This document shows, one piece after another, positions 23,663 to 25,866 of a DNA stretch of 25,866 nucleotides. The notes beneath the pieces were generated by a model, which was not told where the DNA came from, made no database searches, and was given only the letters and a program-made list of their open reading frames with translations. The stretch comes from UBA8437 sp963933195 (GTDB lineage: Bacteria > Planctomycetota > Planctomycetia > Planctomycetales > Planctomycetaceae). Position 1 is the stretch's first letter, and each line of letters opens with the position of its first letter. Position numbers and translations under genes: made by a program. The stretch covers positions 1 through 25,866 of the forward strand of contig CAWVUS010000038.1 of the NCBI GenBank assembly GCA_963933195.1, written 5' to 3'.

Positions 23663-24784
23663 GTGACGACCACTCCATATCGATTGGCCTGTTGCATCAC
23701 CGAATTGAATCCGGGTGGTGCAGAACGCATGTTCACCGAACTGGTGTGCCGGCTCGATCGGTCACGATGGGATGTGGTCGTGATTTCCCTGGGGGAAGAA
23801 TCCGAGCCACTGGTAGAGCGTATACGTTCTGCAGGTGTTGAAGTGCGGTGCCTGGGAGTGAAACGACGTTGGGACGTTTCGGTGGTGGGGCGGTTGGCAC
23901 GTGAACTGACGGATGTGTCGCCAGATGTCCTGCAAACGTGGTTGTATCACTCGAACGTCGCAGGCTGCTTGGCCGCCGGCCGGGCCGGCATTGACCCGGT
24001 GTTGACTGGGGTCCGTGTTGCGGAACGCCGTGGCCGATTGCGGTTATGGATTGAGCGTTTCTGCACACGGCGTGCGCGGCGTCATGTCTGTGTCAGCCGC
24101 GACGTCGCCGTGTTCTGCCAAACACATGTCCGCCTGGACCCCCAGAAGATTGAAGTGATTGTCAACGGTGTTGACCCAGAGCGATTTTGTCGGGTTCAGC
24201 CACGAGATCTCTCTGAACTGGGCATTGAATCCGAGGACCGTGTCGTTACGTGGATTGGGCGACTCGATCCACAAAAGGACCCCCTGGCGGCGATCGAGGC
24301 ATTTGGTCGGCTCAACGCCTCGTTTTCGGATTGTCATTTGGTGATGGCCGGCGAGGGGCCACTTCAAGGGCGCATTGAATCGGAGTGTGTTCGGACGGGG
24401 CTGGTCGGGCGAGTCCACCTCCTGGGGAGAGTGACGGATGTTGCACAGTTGCTGGCACGCAGTTGTGGAATGCTGCTGACGTCTCGATGGGAGGGGATGC
24501 CCAACGTGGTCCTCGAGGCCATGGCCGCGAGTCGGCCGGTCGTGGCCAGATTGTCGGAAGGGGTCGGCGACTTGGTCGAGGACGGGATGACAGGTTGGCT
24601 GGTTACTGACAATCAGGTGCAGAGCCTTACTTCTGCAATTGAACAGTTGCTTTCCGATCCAGGGCTTGGCTCGGAGATGGGGCGGCGCGGGTTCCAGAAA
24701 GTGACCGAGGACTATTCGATCGAGAAAATGGTTCAACAATACGACGCGATATGGGAACGGGAGATTCTTTCGTCGAGGCGTTGA
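23663..24784 (+). CDS. Glycosyltransferase family 4 (GT-B fold), 373 aa
   Basis: The enzyme transfers a sugar from an activated nucleotide donor, probably in surface polysaccharide or lipid-glycan synthesis. The N-terminal domain begins with YRLACCITELNPGGAERMF, the acceptor-side motif of GT4. The C-terminal donor domain has NGVDPERF, VVTWIGRLDPQKDPLAAIEAF, HLVMAGEGPLQGRIE and SRWEGMPNVVLEAMAASRPVV, including the E-x7-E motif. I prefer the GTG at 23663-23665: GAGGG is 7 bases upstream and homology begins at once. The ORF can start as far up as 23585, with an ATG at 23612, but those leave no room for divergent promoters. It lies 105 bp before rsmH. Donor and acceptor are unknown. Confidence 0.9.
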   Translation: MTTTPYRLACCITELNPGGAERMFTELVCRLDRSRWDVVVISLGEESEPLVERIRSAGVEVRCLGVKRRWDVSVVGRLARELTDVSPDVLQTWLYHSNVAGCLAAGRAGIDPVLTGVRVAERRGRLRLWIERFCTRRARRHVCVSRDVAVFCQTHVRLDPQKIEVIVNGVDPERFCRVQPRDLSELGIESEDRVVTWIGRLDPQKDPLAAIEAFGRLNASFSDCHLVMAGEGPLQGRIESECVRTGLVGRVHLLGRVTDVAQLLARSCGMLLTSRWEGMPNVVLEAMAASRPVVARLSEGVGDLVEDGMTGWLVTDNQVQSLTSAIEQLLSDPGLGSEMGRRGFQKVTEDYSIEKMVQQYDAIWEREILSSRR

Positions 24785-24889
24785 TTGTCTGGTCGCGTCA
24801 TTTTCGTGGCCCGGATTGTCAAAACCGTCTTCGCGCCATGTGGTCAAAGAACTACAAACCGAGCCGTAGGCAGTGGGGATTGTCGGTTT

Positions 24890-25798
24890 ATGAACGAGCG
24901 TTCACGTGATGAGGGATCGCCTCTTTCCTGTCATGTTGCGGTGCTTGTGGCAGAAGTGTTGCAGTGGCTGGACGTCGAACCTGGGCAAACTGTTGTCGAC
25001 GGAACTGTTGGTGGGGGTGGCCATGCCTCGCGGATCCTTGGCGAGCTCGGACCGGACGGCCGTTTTCTGGGCCTGGATCGTGACAGCTCGATGCTCGAAA
25101 AAGCTCGGTTGGTTCTCGACCATCCCGGTTGCAGTCTTCACCAGGCCAGTTACTCCGAACTCGGTGACGTTCTGGCCGAAGCGGGACAATCTTGCGGAGA
25201 AGTTGACGGAATCCTTTTGGACCTGGGGCTGTCGTCGGACCAGCTCGCCGACCAGGAACGAGGTTTCGGGTTTGGCCACGACGGACTGCTTGACCTGCGG
25301 TTCGATTCCTCGAGTGGGCAGGCGGCATGGGAGTGGCTGGCAACGGTTGAGGAGGGGAAATTGGAACAGTGTCTGCGACTGTGGGGGGAAGAGCGGGACA
25401 GTCGGAGGATCGCATCGAAGCTGGTTCAACGACGGCGGGAATCGCCGGTCCGAACAGGAAAAGATCTCGCCGAGGCGGTTGTCGACGCCGTTGGCGGTCG
25501 ACGGGGACGTCGACACCCGGCGACACGAGTCTTCCAGGCTCTACGGATTGCAGTCAATGACGAGTTGGTTCACTTGGAACGGGCACTGGCCGACGCGTTG
25601 CCGTCCTGCTTGGCCTCCGGGGGGCGGCTCGTTGTTATCTCATTTCATTCACTAGAAGACAGAATTGTCAAACGGGCGTTTAAGGATCGTGAGACATGGA
25701 CGGTATTGACCGGCAAACCGATACGGCCGACGCCACGCGAAGAGCGGGTGAATCCCCGGAGCCGGTCGGCTCGGTTGCGGGCGGCGATGAGGGTGTAA
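24890..25798 (+). CDS. rsmH: 16S rRNA (cytosine-1402-N4)-methyltransferase RsmH (MraW)
   Basis: RsmH methylates the N4 of C1402 in the decoding centre of 16S rRNA. The family pattern is complete: HVAVLVAEVLQWLDVEPGQ, the SAM loop VDGTVGGGGHASRIL, LGLDRDSSML, DGILLDLGLSSDQLADQERGF, HPATRVFQALRIAVNDEL and GGRLVVISFHSLEDRIVK, ending in the usual basic tail with PREERVNPRSRSARLR. I use the ATG at 24890 (302 aa); the frame extends to 24785 only with a TTG start and non-homologous residues. In most bacteria this gene opens the division and cell-wall (dcw) cluster after mraZ. Here a glycosyltransferase, not mraZ, lies upstream. Confidence 0.96.
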   Translation: MNERSRDEGSPLSCHVAVLVAEVLQWLDVEPGQTVVDGTVGGGGHASRILGELGPDGRFLGLDRDSSMLEKARLVLDHPGCSLHQASYSELGDVLAEAGQSCGEVDGILLDLGLSSDQLADQERGFGFGHDGLLDLRFDSSSGQAAWEWLATVEEGKLEQCLRLWGEERDSRRIASKLVQRRRESPVRTGKDLAEAVVDAVGGRRGRRHPATRVFQALRIAVNDELVHLERALADALPSCLASGGRLVVISFHSLEDRIVKRAFKDRETWTVLTGKPIRPTPREERVNPRSRSARLRAAMRV

Positions 25799-25866
25799 TA
25801 GACGGCACTTTGGGGCTTTCGGAGCGGGACGCGCTCTTTGCTGGCCAGTGGGACAAGTTTGAGGGA
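25696..25866 (+). CDS. Start of an ORF overlapping the rsmH 3' end, cut by window edge
   Basis: An ATG at 25696-25698, 9 bases after AAGGA (25682-25686), opens a frame that stays open for 57 codons to the end of the window. It overlaps rsmH by 103 bp in a different frame; a TGA two codons before the ATG shows it is the first possible start. The visible residues are hydrophilic and acidic, beginning MDGIDRQTDTADATRR and reaching LSERDALFAGQWDKFEG, with no membrane helix yet. In dcw clusters a small FtsL-like protein or a penicillin-binding protein commonly follows rsmH, and a hydrophilic cytoplasmic N-terminus would suit either. Identity cannot be settled from this fragment, and the long overlap leaves some doubt. 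Confidence 0.45.
   Translation, partial: MDGIDRQTDTADATRRAGESPEPVGSVAGGDEGVIDGTLGLSERDALFAGQWDKFEG

Noticed and set aside
1..25866. CRISPR arrays, transposases, integrases, tRNA or rRNA genes, riboswitches
   Set aside because: I looked for regular repeats, tRNA-like cloverleaf ends, conserved rRNA stretches and mobile-element proteins and saw none. A tRNA or ncRNA search by covariance models could not be run here.

Overview
The window looks like chromosomal DNA from a planctomycete (Planctomycetota, probably Pirellulales-like). The strongest pointers are a DUF1501 protein with a twin-arginine leader (10045-11346) and a 995-residue secreted protein of the Pirellula/Verrucomicrobium membrane-bound-dehydrogenase type ending in a CxxCH cytochrome domain (17490-20477). 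Menaquinone is made by the futalosine route (mqnA, mqnC). The DNA is GC-rich, genes are tightly packed, and several are joined by 4-base start/stop overlaps. I see no tRNA, rRNA, CRISPR array, transposase or phage gene. This is mostly core chromosome rather than a mobile island.

Left part (1-9673), all on the minus strand and read from right to left, looks like one long transcription unit. It runs mqnA, mqnC, ABC ATPase, ABC permease fused to a CPBP protease, amidohydrolase, a large conserved-looking protein of unknown role, then after a 107-bp gap a 389-residue helical protein and the start of a SAM-dependent methyltransferase cut by the window edge. Three junctions are 4-base overlaps (7597-7600, 6794-6797, 4464-4467) and one gap is only 6 bp. 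The amidohydrolase is a candidate for the aminodeoxyfutalosine deaminase step of the same pathway; this is inferred from family and position.

The middle (9674-15057) starts with a 371-bp divergent control region holding a good sigma70-type promoter for the DUF1501 gene and an 11-bp inverted repeat. After the DUF1501 gene comes a bidirectional hairpin terminator, then an LptF/LptG-type permease on the minus strand. Next are two small plus-strand genes (a 69-residue one-helix membrane protein and a 160-residue exported or anchored protein) and a secreted HEXXH zinc protease on the minus strand that overlaps its neighbour tail to tail by 44 bp.

The right part (15255-25866) holds a hemX-like membrane gene overlapping hemA by 4 bp, then the cytochrome-domain dehydrogenase protein, a 15-bp perfect hairpin, and on the minus strand an acidic secreted protein of unknown function and queA. 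Divergent from queA are a GT4-type glycosyltransferase, rsmH, and the beginning of an ORF starting inside rsmH that runs off the window. The last two probably mark the start of a division/cell-wall (dcw) cluster.
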